Shown piece by piece: positions 1-7,083 of a stretch of 15,604 nt of DNA; position 1 is the stretch's first letter, and every line of letters begins with the position of its first letter. Below the pieces are notes generated by a model. It saw only the letters and a list, made by a program, of their open reading frames with translations, did not search any database and was not told where the DNA came from. The position numbers and the translations under genes were made by a program. Origin of the DNA: Victivallales bacterium (GTDB lineage: Bacteria > Verrucomicrobiota > Lentisphaeria > Oligosphaerales > Oligosphaeraceae); the NCBI GenBank assembly GCA_017538465.1, contig JAFYIW010000325.1, positions 1 to 15,604 on the forward strand, read 5' to 3'.

Positions 1-28
1 CCTCTCACCTCTCACCTCTCACCTCTCA
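1..28. repeat. Heptanucleotide tandem repeat (CCTCTCA x4)
   Basis: Four exact head-to-tail copies of CCTCTCA fill positions 1-28 and run off the window edge, so the full copy number is unknown. On the minus strand the unit reads TGAGAGG, and the last copy supplies the TGA stop codon of the RNase E/G gene. The array therefore begins exactly at the gene's end and lies in its 3' flank. Confidence 0.85.
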
Positions 29-2449
29 GAACTCCTTCCCGGTCTCCTTGTCGGTGATGTGATATTCCTCGATGTGGAGTTCGGGATTGGCGGAGAAGGT
101 GAGCTGGCGATTGTATTCGGCGGCCATGGCGTTCATCACCTTGTGGTCGGCCGTACGCAACCGCGCCAGAATCTTCGGGTGGACGGTGATGGCGAAGCAC
201 TTGATGTCCTTTTTGCGGGCTAGCAGCTCATTGAGTCGCCGCTGAATCTCCACGGAGACGGAAGTCGCGGTCTTGATGAGGCCGCGGCCCTTGCAATACG
301 GACAGTCCTCGTAGATGGTGCTTTCCAGGGACTCGCTTTCGCGCTGGCGGCTCATTTCGAGGAGTCCCAGCCCGGAGATGGGGTAGATTTTGATGCGCGC
401 GTGGTCCTCGGAGGTGTATTGCTTGAAGGCGCGGTACACCGCCATCTGGTCCTTGCGCGAGCGCATGTCAATCAAGTCGAGCACCACCAGCCCTCCGATG
501 TTGCGCAGCCGCAGTTGCCGCGCAATCTCCTTGACCGCCTCCATGTTGGTCTCCAGAATCGTCTCCGGCTGGTTCTTGCCGTTGCGGTTCTTGCCCGTGT
601 TCACGTCGATGGCGATGAGCGCCTCCGTCTCGTCAATGCACAGATAGCCGCCCGAAGGCAGCATCACCTTGCGGTTCGAGATGTTCTCGATCTGCTGGCT
701 GATGCCGTATTTGATGAAGATGGGGGTGGGGTTCGAGTAGAGCTTGAGCTTGACGTCGTTGATGCGGTCAAAACGCTCCAGCATCTCCTTGGCGCGGTCG
801 TAGGCCTCCTGGGAGTCCACCACAATCTCGTCGATGTCCTGCGTGAGGCAGTCGCGCAGCGTGCGCTCCTCCAGAGCCGGCTCCTGATAGACGCAGACGG
901 GCGCGCGGCGCTTGTCCGCGGTCTGCATGCCCTTCTTCCAGGCGTCCAGCAGGATGTCCAGATCGCGCTGGAAATGCTCCTTCTTGAGGCCGGCGCCGAC
1001 GGTGCGGCAAATCAGCCCCATGTTGTCCGGCTTCTCCAGTGTCTTGACCATCTGCTTGAGGCGCACGCGCTCCTCGTGGTCCTCCACGCGACGGGAGACG
1101 CCGACATGGGAGCAGTTGGGCAGCAGGACCAGATAGCGTCCCGGAATGGAGAGGTTCGCGGTCACTCGAGCGCCTTTGGTGCCGATGGGGCCTTTGGTGA
1201 CCTGCACCAGAATCTCGTCATCCACGTGGAAGAGATTGGGGATGTCCTCCACGGTCGGCTTTTTCTTTTCCGGCTTCTTCGGCTTCGGCGGAGCCTTGAC
1301 CGGCTTGGCGGCGCCAGGCGCGATGGGCACGAGGCCGCGGCTGGGCTGGGCATTGTCGCCCTGTCCGCCGCGGTTTGCGGGCGGCTGCACCGCATTGCCG
1401 CCCTTGCCGCTCCGGGAGGAGGTCAGCGGCACAATCTTCTGGCTGCTTTCCAGGGGAACCGCTGGATTTACGGGGTTCACTGGCGGAGCTGGCTTCTTCC
1501 GCCAGAAGAAGAGCGCATTCAGGAAGCGCTGCAACGCGCTGGGCTGCGCGGGCTCCTGGTTCGGCAGGGCGACGGGGGACGAAGCCGTCTCGCCGGAATT
1601 CCCATGATTGCGTCCGCGTCCGCCTCGTCTCCGGCGATGCCGTCCTCCCCCGCCTTCCGTGCCTTCGGGACGAGGACCGCCGTTCTGCTCTCTCGCGCGG
1701 CGATTCTGCCCGCGGTTCTGGCCATTGCCCGAGGAGTCCTGCTCCTGCCGAGGCGGCGGGTTCTCAGGCAGGGAAGCCTCGATGGCTTCGCCATCCTCCG
1801 CCACTTCGTCCTTTTTGGACAACGACAACAGCCCCGCCTGCCCATTGGAGCGCAATAAAGTGGAAGCCAGCGAACTGTCCTCTTTGGGTAGCCCCGTCGA
1901 GGGGGACGTATCCTGGCTGGCTTCGGATGAAATGGTTTCAGGGACGCTTTCGGCGGCGGGCGAGGCATCTTCCGCCGTTTCGGAAGTGGCGGCGGTCTCC
2001 TCCGCCATCATGGCCTCCATGCCGGCCTCGGCCGGCGCCGTCTCCTCCGCGTCAATCCGTTCGTCCTCGTCCTCGTCGGAACGCAGAACGTTCTCGGGCG
2101 GAGAAGGCGGGTCGTAGGAGGTGTCGCCGTCGCTGGCCGAGTTGGCCTCCTCCCGCTCTTCGCCCGGCTTGACGAGGTCGTCGTCATCGTCGGTTTCCCC
2201 GTCTCCCTCCAGCATTTCCTGCGTGGCGGGGAGCATGTCCCAATAGTGCAGGAAAGCGTTCTTGCCAATGCCGATATCGACAAATGCGGCCTGGAGAGAA
2301 GGCTCGAGGTTCTTGATGCGTCCCTTGTAGATGGAGCCGACGATGCGGTCCTTGTTGTTGCGCTCCATGAAGAAGTCCTGGAGGCGACCGTCTTCCACGA
2401 CGGCGACGCGCACCTGGAGCTCCTCGGAGTTGATGAGGATCTGTTTCAT
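26..2449 (-). CDS. rng: Ribonuclease E/G family protein with large S1-domain insertion
   Basis: Endoribonuclease of the RNase E/G family, expected to cleave single-stranded AU-rich RNA in mRNA decay and rRNA/tRNA maturation. From the ATG at 2449 it is 807 residues and starts MKQILINSEELQVRVAVVED, the classical family N-terminus. A longer in-frame ATG at 2545 would add 32 unrelated residues, and neither start has a clear Shine-Dalgarno. The first half of the S1 domain (about 36-70, ending FLHYW) is followed by an insertion at about 72-402. S1 resumes at about 408 (DDEILVQVTKGPIGTKG). The DNase I-like catalytic region keeps both metal-binding aspartates, D615 (IDVN) and D658 (first D of LDLIDM), 43 residues apart as in E. 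coli RNase E. The zinc-link CPYC is at 716-719. The C-terminus ends soon after, so there is no E. coli-like C-terminal scaffold. It lies 108 bp downstream of fmt on the same strand. The family assignment is firm; naming it rng rather than rne is a choice. Confidence 0.96.
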   Translation of the reverse strand: MKQILINSEELQVRVAVVEDGRLQDFFMERNNKDRIVGSIYKGRIKNLEPSLQAAFVDIGIGKNAFLHYWDMLPATQEMLEGDGETDDDDDLVKPGEEREEANSASDGDTSYDPPSPPENVLRSDEDEDERIDAEETAPAEAGMEAMMAEETAATSETAEDASPAAESVPETISSEASQDTSPSTGLPKEDSSLASTLLRSNGQAGLLSLSKKDEVAEDGEAIEASLPENPPPRQEQDSSGNGQNRGQNRRAREQNGGPRPEGTEGGGGRHRRRRGGRGRNHGNSGETASSPVALPNQEPAQPSALQRFLNALFFWRKKPAPPVNPVNPAVPLESSQKIVPLTSSRSGKGGNAVQPPANRGGQGDNAQPSRGLVPIAPGAAKPVKAPPKPKKPEKKKPTVEDIPNLFHVDDEILVQVTKGPIGTKGARVTANLSIPGRYLVLLPNCSHVGVSRRVEDHEERVRLKQMVKTLEKPDNMGLICRTVGAGLKKEHFQRDLDILLDAWKKGMQTADKRRAPVCVYQEPALEERTLRDCLTQDIDEIVVDSQEAYDRAKEMLERFDRINDVKLKLYSNPTPIFIKYGISQQIENISNRKVMLPSGGYLCIDETEALIAIDVNTGKNRNGKNQPETILETNMEAVKEIARQLRLRNIGGLVVLDLIDMRSRKDQMAVYRAFKQYTSEDHARIKIYPISGLGLLEMSRQRESESLESTIYEDCPYCKGRGLIKTATSVSVEIQRRLNELLARKKDIKCFAITVHPKILARLRTADHKVMNAMAAEYNRQLTFSANPELHIEEYHITDKETGKEF

Positions 2450-2557
2450 GAGGATGGGGAAAGGGAAATTGGTTGGAGCCGGAAGCAGGACTGCGCCGTC
2501 AAGGCGCTCTCTTTTCCGGCGGAGTTCAGCCGAGGTCTCCCGCATGCCGGGAACGCC

Positions 2558-3535
2558 TCAGCCCAGTACGATCTTTGCATCGACTGGATTGCCGCGCAGG
2601 AACTCCTCGGCCGACATCTCGGTGCGCCCCTCGGGCGTGAGCTTCTCAATCCGCAGAATCCCGTCGCCGCAGAGCACCCGGAGCATCTTGCGGTCCGGCA
2701 GAAGCGTTCCGGGGATTTCCTCTTTGCCAAGCCGATGCGGTTCGGCGGCGGCCTGCGTGACCTGCACCCGGCGTCGTCCATTGGGCGCGGGAATGAAGGT
2801 GAAGGCCTTGGGCCATGGCTGATAGGCGCGCACCATGTTCACGATGCGGCGCGCGTCCAGGTTCCACGGAATCTGTCCGTCGTTCTTGGTGATTTTACGG
2901 ACATTGGGAGTGGTGGCGGGGCCTTGTGGCTGGCAAGGGAGATTCTCGCGGGCGACTTGCCAGATGACCTCGGCCGCGTGCTGCGCGGCAAGCGCGCCCA
3001 GGCGCTTCTCGAGCTGTCCGGTGGTTTCGTCGGGGAGAATTTCGAGGGATTGAGTCCGATAGACGGGGCCGGTGTCTAGACCGACGTCCATGCGCATGAA
3101 GGTGACTCCGGTGACGGCATCGCCATTGAGGATGGCGGCATTGATGGGGCAGGCGCCGCGATACTTGGGCAGCAGTGAGGCATGAACATTCAGGCATCCG
3201 TTGGAGGGCAGTTCGAGAAGTTCACGCTTGAGGAGTTGTCCAAACGCCACCACCAGCACCAGCTCGACCTGTCGGGAGCGGAGGCGCTCCAGGAATTCCG
3301 GCGTGTTGACCGAGTGGATTCGCTCGACGTCGTAGCCCTGCTTGAGGGCATGCTGGGCAAACGCCGTGGGGGTCACCTGCTTTTTGCGGCCGACCTCCTT
3401 GTCCTCCTGCGAGCCAATGCCGACCAGTTTCACGCGGGAATCGGCGCCCAAGGCGTCCAGGATGGGAACGCCCAGGCAACCAGAGCCTAGGAAATAGACC
3501 CGGACTGGAGTAGGCTGGCAAGGGGAGGATGGCAT
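2558..3535 (-). CDS. fmt: Methionyl-tRNA formyltransferase
   Basis: Transfers a formyl group from 10-formyltetrahydrofolate to Met-tRNA(fMet) for translation initiation, in the cytoplasm. It is 325 residues, normal for the family. The N-terminal Rossmann formyltransferase domain covers about 10-205. The catalytic trio is present: N116 and H118 in LNVHASLLPKYRG and D154 in MDVGLDTGPV, with the same spacing as E. coli N106/H108/D144. The SLLPxYRG loop reads GACPI instead of the usual GAAPI or GAAPV. The glycine-rich strand near the start reads FLGSGCLGVP where most members have a GTPEFA-like segment. The C-terminal OB-fold domain begins near 215 with the typical KITKNDGQIPW. The start is ATG at 3535 with no clear Shine-Dalgarno. 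It lies 181 bp downstream of coaX, and that gap contains a pair of near-palindromes. No def (peptide deformylase) gene is adjacent. It works with infB in this window at the initiation step. Confidence 0.97.
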   Translation of the reverse strand: MPSSPCQPTPVRVYFLGSGCLGVPILDALGADSRVKLVGIGSQEDKEVGRKKQVTPTAFAQHALKQGYDVERIHSVNTPEFLERLRSRQVELVLVVAFGQLLKRELLELPSNGCLNVHASLLPKYRGACPINAAILNGDAVTGVTFMRMDVGLDTGPVYRTQSLEILPDETTGQLEKRLGALAAQHAAEVIWQVARENLPCQPQGPATTPNVRKITKNDGQIPWNLDARRIVNMVRAYQPWPKAFTFIPAPNGRRRVQVTQAAAEPHRLGKEEIPGTLLPDRKMLRVLCGDGILRIEKLTPEGRTEMSAEEFLRGNPVDAKIVLG

Positions 3536-3657
3536 GCGTTGCGCAGACAGCAGAAGGCCATTTGGATGGGCTGCCGAAGATATCGTGCGTCAGGGAGTCA
3601 ATTTCAAAAATATCAGAGAGGTACTTTTGAAATCAGCGCATAATATACTATCTCAGG

Positions 3658-3695
3658 GGCAAATTGCTACTTCTCCAAGAGGCAAATTGCCACTT
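3658..3695. repeat. Two near-palindromic direct repeats upstream of fmt
   Basis: GGCAAATTGCTACTTC at 3658-3673 and GGCAAATTGCCACTTC at 3681-3696 match at 15 of 16 positions with a 23-base period. The core GGCAAATTGCC is an inverted repeat apart from its central base. It lies in the coaX-fmt gap, about 120-180 bases upstream of the fmt start. On the minus strand an AT-rich TATATT-like stretch follows near 3642-3650. The arrangement resembles a paired operator overlapping a promoter, but the role is inference. Confidence 0.4.
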
Positions 3696-3716
3696 CCGGC
3701 GACGGGGGGACTGCCA

Positions 3717-4466
3717 TCACTGCGGCGTCGCGTTGCCGTTGCAGTGGGCCAAGGCGACTCCCATGAGCGTCAATGGCAGCGGCGCCTCGGCGGCGGCGAG
3801 AGATCGGGGGAGGTTCTGCAGATAGAAGGGCGCGTCTCCGCCGGTCAGCCAGACGCGGCATCGGGCAAAGCCGGGACGATGCCGGGTTTCCCGGATGATT
3901 CGCTCGACAGCGGCCAAGAGCGTGAAGTCCACTCCGTTGCGAATGCCCTCTTCAGTGCTAAGTCCCAAGGGGTTGATGGATTTTTCCGCCGCCGTGGCGG
4001 TGAATTCCGGAAGTTGCGCGGTCTGACGGCCCAAGGCGGCTAGAGCGGTTTGGCGTCCTGGCAGAATGACTCCGCCTCGGAATTTTCCGGCGGCGTCCAC
4101 CGCGACGGTATTCAGGGCGGTCCCGCAGTCGATGACGAGGCTGGCGCCGGAGCGGTTAAGCGCATGCGCGGCCGCGGCATTGGCCATGCGGTCGGCGCCC
4201 AAACCGCTTCCGTAGGCTGAGAAGTCCACTTCCGGGAAGGAGCCGGCGTCCACAAAGGAAATCCGTCCTGTCCAGGAATGCTCCAAGGCTTCACGGACTG
4301 CCGGCACCACGCAGGCCGCCGTGGCAAACCAGTCGCCGCCCTGGGGGCGCCACTCCTCCACGAACCGCTCGGTGGCGTAGTAATGGATGGGCGGGGGCTT
4401 TTCCGTCAGATGCGCATTGTCCAGGACGGCCGTGCGCGTGTTTCCAATGTTCAGAAGAAAATGCAC
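3717..4466 (-). CDS. coaX: Type III pantothenate kinase
   Basis: Phosphorylates pantothenate, the first committed step of coenzyme A synthesis; a cytoplasmic ASKHA-fold enzyme. I chose GTG at 4466, giving 249 residues. It lies four bases past the stop of the upstream gene and puts the first phosphate motif six residues from the N-terminus, as usual. A TTG at 4490 would add eight residues and overlap that gene. Visible motifs are the phosphate-1 loop LLNIGNTRT (residues 4-12), GLGADRMANA with the proposed catalytic aspartate at about 92, DCGTA at about 113-117, and GGVILPG at about 131-137. The oddity is in the first loop: the family has DxGNT, with the Asp used in Mg-ATP binding, and here it is N6 (AAC codon). 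Everything else looks intact, so I call it functional but flag the substitution. It is closely coupled to the YhcH-like gene upstream. Confidence 0.92.
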   Translation of the reverse strand: MHFLLNIGNTRTAVLDNAHLTEKPPPIHYYATERFVEEWRPQGGDWFATAACVVPAVREALEHSWTGRISFVDAGSFPEVDFSAYGSGLGADRMANAAAAHALNRSGASLVIDCGTALNTVAVDAAGKFRGGVILPGRQTALAALGRQTAQLPEFTATAAEKSINPLGLSTEEGIRNGVDFTLLAAVERIIRETRHRPGFARCRVWLTGGDAPFYLQNLPRSLAAAEAPLPLTLMGVALAHCNGNATPQ

Positions 4467-4470
4467 GGAA

Positions 4471-4917
4471 CTATCGCAAGACCTTGACAATCATTTTGCG
4501 GTGGGCGGCAGTGACCAGTCCGGGCGTGTGAACATCCGTGGGAAGGAAGACCACGAATTCGCCGGGATTCACGGTAACCCAGTCCGAGGCAGGCGACGAA
4601 GCCAGCGCGATGTCTTTCTCCTCGGAGAATTCCGTTTCGGAGGGGAAATTCGCCAAAGGTTGCCAGCCCATGCGTTCTGGTCCGGAGAGGGGGATTTGGA
4701 TGTCGATGTATTTGCGGTGGACCTCGGCGGGAATCTCCTCCTCCCGCCGGGGGGCAATCTCCTGGACATTCGCAAACGCCTCGCCATCGGGAAGAATCTC
4801 ATGGCGTCCCAGGGGCAGGGTCGTCAAGGCCGTCTGCTCAAGCCACGGGACAATGGCGGCGAAGCGCGGATGGAGCGCACGGTATTGCGCAAAATTCGCT
4901 AAAGTGTCGTGAATCAT
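4471..4917 (-). CDS. YhcH/YjgK/YiaL family protein
   Basis: Member of the YhcH/YjgK/YiaL (DUF386) cupin-like family. These proteins are linked to sugar metabolism; some are sialic acid (N-glycolylneuraminate) processing enzymes and others accompany rare-sugar pathways. It is 148 residues from ATG 4917, which matches the family length and the usual MI-hydrophobic start; a TTG at 4935 would add six residues lying over the upstream terminator's T-tract. Family motifs are EVHRKYIDIQ at about 65-74, whose E and H are predicted metal ligands, and PGEFVVFLPTDVHTPGL at about 118-134, with the second histidine in DVH. The C-terminus HRKMIVKV is also typical. It is the first gene of a minus-strand run with coaX four bases downstream. 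The start codon is about ten bases beyond an intrinsic terminator, so its promoter is unclear. The substrate cannot be told from sequence. Confidence 0.9.
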   Translation of the reverse strand: MIHDTLANFAQYRALHPRFAAIVPWLEQTALTTLPLGRHEILPDGEAFANVQEIAPRREEEIPAEVHRKYIDIQIPLSGPERMGWQPLANFPSETEFSEEKDIALASSPASDWVTVNPGEFVVFLPTDVHTPGLVTAAHRKMIVKVLR

Positions 4918-4926
4918 GGCTGTGCA

Positions 4927-4972
4927 CAAAAACAAAAACGGCCGACGGGCTTCTGACGAATTCCGTCGGCCG
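4927..4972 (-). terminator. Intrinsic terminator after the membrane-anchored orphan
   Basis: A perfect 10-bp stem, CGGCCGACGG (4939-4948) with CCGTCGGCCG (4963-4972), closes a 14-base loop. On the minus strand it is followed by TTTTTGTTTTT. It lies 23 bases past the stop codon of the 4996-5844 gene and ends about ten bases before the start of the YhcH-like gene. Confidence 0.93.
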
Positions 4973-4995
4973 AAAATCAGCGGCTGCGCGGCAAA

Positions 4996-5844
4996 TTATT
5001 TCTTTCCTTCTTTTCTGGCCTCTTCCAGCTGTTTCTCGTAGTCCTGCTGAGTCGCGAGGACATAGCGCACGTCGAAGGCCTTCTGGTCGTCCCGGGGCGG
5101 ATTCTCCTCGTAGTTGGCGGCGTTCTTGGTGAGCACCGCCGCGATGAGCTCGGCCACATTCTTCCCGCCATCCGCAAAGCAGACCTTGAAGGTCTCGTCG
5201 TCACATTGGGGGTTGACGAGGGCGACCTTGCCCACCAGCGGCTTGAGCGACATCAGAATCTCCTTGAGATTCAGGTCCACGGGGAGCATGGTGAGGGCGA
5301 CGAAGACATCGGCGCCCTTGATGTTCTTGTCCTTGAGGATTTTTTGCCAGTCTGCCTTGGACATTTGCATGTCCACCATGACAGGCATCTCCATTTCCTG
5401 CCCGTCAGGCCCCTTCATCGTCGGGGTCTTGGTTTTCGGGATTTCCTTGCAGACAATGACATACTCCACGTTGCCGATGCCAGCCTTCAGACCGTCCAGC
5501 ATGAAATTCTGAGGCGGGCTGGACACCGGCTGGCCGTTGGCCTCGTAGAGATACGACCATTCCACCAGCACGACGACCTTCTTGGCGTCCGGAGCGGCCT
5601 TCTTGACGGCCTCGCCCAGGATTTTCCCCTGGACGAAGCTGTAACGCTGCTCACGGTCTTTGATTTCATCATTGTCGCTTCCCGTAAAATGCTTTGTGGT
5701 GTTAAACAAGGCAGCGCCGATGGCCAGGACTGCACCGACAATGGCAACCAACTGCCCCCAAGGCGCACCCTGCTTCTGCTTGCTCATGCCAAACAATGCC
5801 GCCACGATGCCGATGACCATGGGGATGATGGTATAGATAGACAT
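4996..5844 (-). CDS. Membrane-anchored protein of unknown function
   Basis: I do not recognise this 282-residue protein. It has two hydrophobic segments at the N-terminus (about 5-20, TIIPMVIGIVAALFG, and 31-47, QLVAIVGAVLAIGAAL) joined by a short basic-polar hairpin (SKQKQGAPWG). A soluble domain of about 230 residues follows, ending in a charged coiled-coil-like tail (QLEEARKEGKK). The soluble part alternates predicted strands and helices (AKKVVVLVEW, VEYVIVCKEI, GADVFVALTML, GKVALVNPQ), suggesting an alpha/beta fold reminiscent of Rossmann or periplasmic-binding domains. Two cysteines, at about 214 and 222, lie in the last strand region (NPQCDDETFKVCFADGG). The start is well fixed by AAGGAGA seven bases upstream of the ATG. 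It has its own promoter and terminator and forms a single-gene unit. Good codon use and expression signals suggest a real, possibly well-expressed gene. Confidence 0.85.
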   Translation of the reverse strand: MSIYTIIPMVIGIVAALFGMSKQKQGAPWGQLVAIVGAVLAIGAALFNTTKHFTGSDNDEIKDREQRYSFVQGKILGEAVKKAAPDAKKVVVLVEWSYLYEANGQPVSSPPQNFMLDGLKAGIGNVEYVIVCKEIPKTKTPTMKGPDGQEMEMPVMVDMQMSKADWQKILKDKNIKGADVFVALTMLPVDLNLKEILMSLKPLVGKVALVNPQCDDETFKVCFADGGKNVAELIAAVLTKNAANYEENPPRDDQKAFDVRYVLATQQDYEKQLEEARKEGKK

Positions 5845-5850
5845 GCTTGT

Positions 5851-5857
5851 TCTCCTT
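5851..5857 (-). promoter_or_regulatory. Strong ribosome binding site
   Basis: The minus strand reads AAGGAGA, six to seven bases before the ATG at 5844. This near-perfect Shine-Dalgarno fixes the start of the membrane-anchored orphan. Confidence 0.85.
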
Positions 5858-5894
5858 AATTGGTGAGGTGAAGGTGAATTTTATCAGGCAAAGA

Positions 5895-5914
5895 TTTACG
5901 CGAAACCGCGTGAA
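5895..5914 (-). other. Hairpin in the 5' leader of the membrane-anchored orphan
   Basis: TTCACGCG and CGCGTAAA (minus strand) form an eight-pair stem with one G-T wobble around a four-base GTTT loop. It lies between the predicted promoter and the ribosome binding site. There is no T-tract after it, so it is not a terminator. It may stabilise the mRNA. Confidence 0.4.
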
Positions 5915-5934
5915 TGAGTAAGGAAACAGCCTGT

Positions 5935-5962
5935 AATATAATCCGTCAAAACAAATTATCAA
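5935..5962 (-). promoter_or_regulatory. Predicted sigma-70-type promoter
   Basis: On the minus strand TTGATA (5957-5962) is separated by 16 bases from TATATT (5935-5940). It lies in the gap after the DUF4159 gene and predicts a leader of about 85 bases for the 4996-5844 gene. Based on consensus match only. Confidence 0.55.
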
Positions 5963-5992
5963 CTTGCTTTCGCCAATTCGGTTGTAGCCGCC

Positions 5993-6967
5993 TCAGTCGC
6001 CGAGCAAGGCCGTTACCAATATGTTGATGCCTAACCGAGTGTAAAAGACATGCGTGAAGTCGCTGATTTGCCGCGAGTCATAATAGCGGAATACCCGCCA
6101 GGCGCCGGCGGGGTCCTGCGCCCAGGCGGGCAGGGCATCGCCTTGGCAATAGACGGCGTCCTTGCCGCCATCCTCCCGGGTGACTTCAAAGCGCGGCCCC
6201 GAATATGGCGCGGTCTCCAGCATTTCTCCTAGCCCGGTCGTGCCTTCAAGAGCGCGGAAGCGAATGGTGGTCTCCCAACCCCGCACGCTGCGGCCCCAGC
6301 CCATGGCGATGACCGGCACGCACAGAACCGCCAGACGCCCCTGGAGGCGGATGGCGACGGCGGAATAGGTCCCGCTGGGCCATTTCTCCTCCTGCGCATA
6401 GACGCGGACGGTCTCCGGCAGCAGGGTGGCGTCCGGAAGCCCTTCAAAACAGTTGCGAAACAATGGGTCGTCTCTGCGCAGGGGCGTAAATGGCGTGCCG
6501 GGAAGAACCCGGGCGAAGAAGTCGCGCACTTCAGGCTGGGCCTCCCATTCCGCAAAGCTGTGGTGCTGGGATTGGCCGGGGACCGTTCGCAGAAAGGAGG
6601 CGGAGATGCCGGCATCGACCATCGCCAGTCCGCCGCCCCGCAGATATTGCCGGAGGGCCTCCGCTTCGGCGTCCGGCAGATTTGCCCAGTCCTTTCGGTC
6701 GTCCCAGTTCATGTAGAGAAACGGGCAACTGCGCAGACGCGGGTCAGTGAAGGTGGCCAGAAGAATCGGCTCGGCCGCAAAGGGCAGTCCGGTGGCTTCG
6801 CGGGCGGCCGCCAGAAGCGAGGGCAGCGCAGTCGGATAGTTGCGGCTCAGGCTGGCGGTGGCGCCGCTGACAAACTGGGCGACCCGCAGCTCTTGCGCGG
6901 TCAACGGCATCGCCATCACGATGACGAGCAGGGCCGTCCGCCAAAATTTCCTGAAAATCTGGAACAT
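5993..6967 (-). CDS. Exported DUF4159 domain protein
   Basis: DUF4159 protein of unknown biochemical role, with a glutamine-amidotransferase-like alpha/beta fold as generally predicted for the family. From ATG 6967 it is 324 residues and begins with a clean signal peptide: basic MFQIFRKFWR, hydrophobic ALLVIVMAMPL, cleavage after LTA. Upstream in-frame ATGs at 6985 and 7009 are possible, but they add a long charged leader and no Shine-Dalgarno, and a GGGGCA/TGCCCC hairpin (6979-6999) lies between them. Family features, in residues counted from 6967: NYPTALPSLLAAA (about 44-56), CPFLYM (about 81-86), LRQYLRGGGLAMVD (about 105-118), then a DDPLF segment and a C-terminal RLGINILVTALLGD. In other PVC bacteria the family often sits near MoxR/BatA-type gene clusters; none is seen here. 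It is transcribed divergently from the cysteine-rich orphan, with a gap of only 75-117 bases. Confidence 0.85.
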   Translation of the reverse strand: MFQIFRKFWRTALLVIVMAMPLTAQELRVAQFVSGATASLSRNYPTALPSLLAAAREATGLPFAAEPILLATFTDPRLRSCPFLYMNWDDRKDWANLPDAEAEALRQYLRGGGLAMVDAGISASFLRTVPGQSQHHSFAEWEAQPEVRDFFARVLPGTPFTPLRRDDPLFRNCFEGLPDATLLPETVRVYAQEEKWPSGTYSAVAIRLQGRLAVLCVPVIAMGWGRSVRGWETTIRFRALEGTTGLGEMLETAPYSGPRFEVTREDGGKDAVYCQGDALPAWAQDPAGAWRVFRYYDSRQISDFTHVFYTRLGINILVTALLGD

Positions 6968-7008
6968 TTTCCGCCGGGGGGGCATCAAAGAAGTGCCCCA
7001 ATGACGCA

Positions 7009-7036
7009 TTGCAGATTACTTGAGCATAGTTATATT
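7009..7036 (+). promoter_or_regulatory. Predicted promoter of the cysteine-rich orphan
   Basis: TTGCAG (7009-7014), a 16-base spacer, then TATATT (7031-7036) predicts a start near 7043 and a leader of about 40 bases. Consensus match only. Confidence 0.5.
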
Positions 7037-7046
7037 AACCATTCGT

Positions 7047-7062
7047 CTTCGGCAAGCCGAAG
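7047..7062 (+). other. Perfect leader hairpin before the cysteine-rich orphan
   Basis: CTTCGG-CAAG-CCGAAG forms a perfect stem (seven complementary positions per arm, with at least six able to pair around the tight loop). It lies between the predicted promoter and the AAGGA ribosome binding site. No T-run follows, so a terminator is unlikely; it may be a 5' mRNA stabiliser or regulatory hairpin. Confidence 0.45.
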
Positions 7063-7070
7063 GTCGATTC

Positions 7071-7075
7071 AAGGA
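7071..7075 (+). promoter_or_regulatory. Ribosome binding site of the cysteine-rich orphan
   Basis: AAGGA, eight bases before the ATG at 7084. Confidence 0.7.
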
Positions 7076-7083
7076 TTCATACC

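Noticed and set aside
1..28. CRISPR-like repeats.
   Set aside because: A 7-base unit in direct tandem with no spacers is a simple repeat.
401..1858. A 485-codon plus-strand open frame antisense to the RNase E/G gene.
   Set aside because: Same cause: antisense of a high-GC coding region, with no recognisable domain and no ribosome binding site.
2450..2545. N-terminal extension of the RNase E/G protein from ATG 2545.
   Set aside because: The 32 extra residues are not family-like, and MKQILINSEE at 2449 is the standard start.
2246..3079. Plus-strand open frame spanning the rng start and fmt.
   Set aside because: Shadow of two well-identified minus-strand genes.
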